Below are positions 62,601 to 64,000 of a DNA stretch of 64,000 bases, one piece after another; position 1 is the stretch's first letter, and every line of letters starts with the position of its first letter. The position numbers and the translations under genes were made by a program. Source of the stretch: Montifringilla adamsi (lineage: Eukaryota; Chordata; Aves; Passeriformes; Passeridae). The notes beneath the pieces are model-generated. The model saw only the letters and a list, made by a program, of their open reading frames with translations, made no database searches and was not told the origin of the DNA. Location: the NCBI GenBank assembly GCA_017590115.1, contig JAGGNK010006448.1, positions 3,207,987 to 3,271,986 on the forward strand, given 5' to 3'.

Positions 62601-64000
62601 ATATAAATGTTTTATGTATTCACAGCTCTTGTGTTCAAATTTAACCTTTCTTCCATTTTTGCTGTTATTTCTCCCTTTTATAAATGTTGGTGTAATTAAG
62701 CCCATTTCCTCTTTAGAGGTGAATACACAATCACAGCTAGAAATTCCTCAGTATGTTTAACAGTCTGAAATATGTGATACTCAATCTCAGAGCTAATAAC
62801 TATCATGACATGTTTTATAATTGCACCATAAATCAGAGACTGCTGCATTTTAAAGTGTAATTTCAGGCTGTTTTGCAATATTTCTTGGCACTTTTGGAAG
62901 TATATTAGGGTGGAAAATGCGTAATCTAGTACAAGCACAGATGAGGAAAAAGCGGTTTTTTTTGCAGTTGTTGGAGTGCTCCAAAAGAGCAGGGACATGC
63001 TTGTCACTCATGGGATACCCAGGCTGCCTCGGGGATCTCAGTGAAAGCACGGTGTCTGAACAGGTGTTTCTGTCCAGCAGCTAGGAGGGAGGGGTGGAAA
63101 TTAACTCAGGCAAGAGCTTGAAGAATGGGCACTCCATTAGCAATAATACTCTGTGGATTTTGTAACATGACTCATTGTTTAAATCTTTCCAGGAGGGGCC
63201 ATGTTTGGGAGGGGCAAAGAGAGAAAGCATCTGCCCTGAAAGTTGGAGAACAATTCTGTTAACTCGCACAGCATATTCCAGCACCTGTCTCAAGCTTTCT
63301 GCAGCTGCTGCCAGGTAAATTATGGACTCCCACAAAATGGGGGTTTTTGTCCCAAAACCTGTTTCTGTTTGAAGAATGCTGCTTTATTTTTCATTCTGGT
63401 TTTGCTGTATATTCTATAGGTGTTATTTTAGCCCTTTCAGTGCATACAAAATTTGTAATAAGTCGTGGATAATTTCTTAGGATTCCAAATCCCTGAGAAC
63501 TAGTATAGATGCAGAGAGGTTCTTTTACTCCTTAATTAATGGTTAAGCTTGTTTTACACTAGATCTTGATACTGTATCTCCCCACTGGACCACCACCACA
63601 GTCTTGCTGGGACCCATTATGTCCTGACATCGGGCACTGCTCTGAAGTGATCAGGAGCATCAGTTTGCTCCGTGCTTTTCTGTGCATGATGCACAGCCTA
63701 GCACAGTGGGCAATGTCTCGTTTTCACCACTGGAGTTCTGCTGGTAATTTAATTAAAATTGCCACATCCCTCACATGTGCTCTCACTAGTTTGGTCTCTG
63801 CACATCAAACTCTGAATTTATGCTAGTCAAGTTTTATCATCTCCCCAAATAACACAAGTCATGTAGTGACATCTGGCTGCATCTTGGTCACATAATATAG
63901 ACATCATGAGCTGTTCTTTGATTAAGAGAGCAGTGTGTGCTACAGGCTGCCACAGGCTGCCAAAAACAAAAAGTAGTTATGGAAACTGCATGTACACAAC
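59691..64000. other. Intergenic DNA, no gene recognised
   Basis: AT-rich with a GC-richer patch at 60500-61500. Only short open frames. Minor repeats are (GGGA)n at 60948-60964 and a 10-bp tandem pair at 63942-63961. An exon-like segment at 63192-63314 is discussed under findings. Confidence 0.55.
60948..60964. repeat. (GGGA)n short repeat
   Basis: About four GGGA units, G-rich enough to be a weak quadruplex candidate. Confidence 0.85.

Overview
The window looks like bird, most likely songbird, nuclear DNA. It has an AT-rich, gene-poor background with CR1-type LINE remnants in both orientations. It also has three solo endogenous-retrovirus LTRs of types I know from passerine genomes, no recognisable SINEs, and one very GC-rich CpG island. 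The species call is inference from repeat types and cannot be proved from the sequence alone.

The only protein gene I can defend is KCTD12 on the minus strand (41602-42600), an intronless 332-residue auxiliary subunit of GABA-B receptors. Its start codon lies inside a CpG island (about 41.34-43.66 kb) that holds a TATA-like element, GC boxes and a G-run able to form a quadruplex. The first canonical poly(A) signal on its strand is about 3.4 kb past the stop codon, so a long 3' UTR (about 38.2-41.6 kb) is likely. That interval shows no transposon I can recognise and carries two Pumilio-type sites.

Layout. 1-11 kb: intergenic, with one CR1 tail, a perfect 28-bp palindrome and a cysteine-rich exon-like ORF near 7.6 kb. 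11-16 kb: two minus-strand solo LTRs and short tandem duplications. 16.8-18.8 kb: a long, very old minus-strand CR1/L3-like LINE, interrupted by a CR1 tail and T/G-rich low-complexity DNA. 19-30 kb: intergenic with microsatellites and small inverted repeats. 29.8-31.0 kb: a decayed CR1 ORF2 fragment. 32.4-35.8 kb: two nearly identical 214-bp copies 3.1 kb apart. 36-43.7 kb: KCTD12, its 3' UTR and its promoter island. 44-64 kb: upstream intergenic DNA with a plus-strand solo LTR at 55.4 kb, several CR1 tails, an old LINE remnant near 59.6 kb and one exon-like minus-strand segment near 48.2 kb.

With a single gene in 64 kb, the rest can only matter as UTR, distal regulatory DNA, noncoding transcripts or repeats. 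I found no CRISPR, operon, tRNA or rRNA features. The most unexpected items are the 214-bp near-identical duplication and the 48.2-kb exon-like segment.
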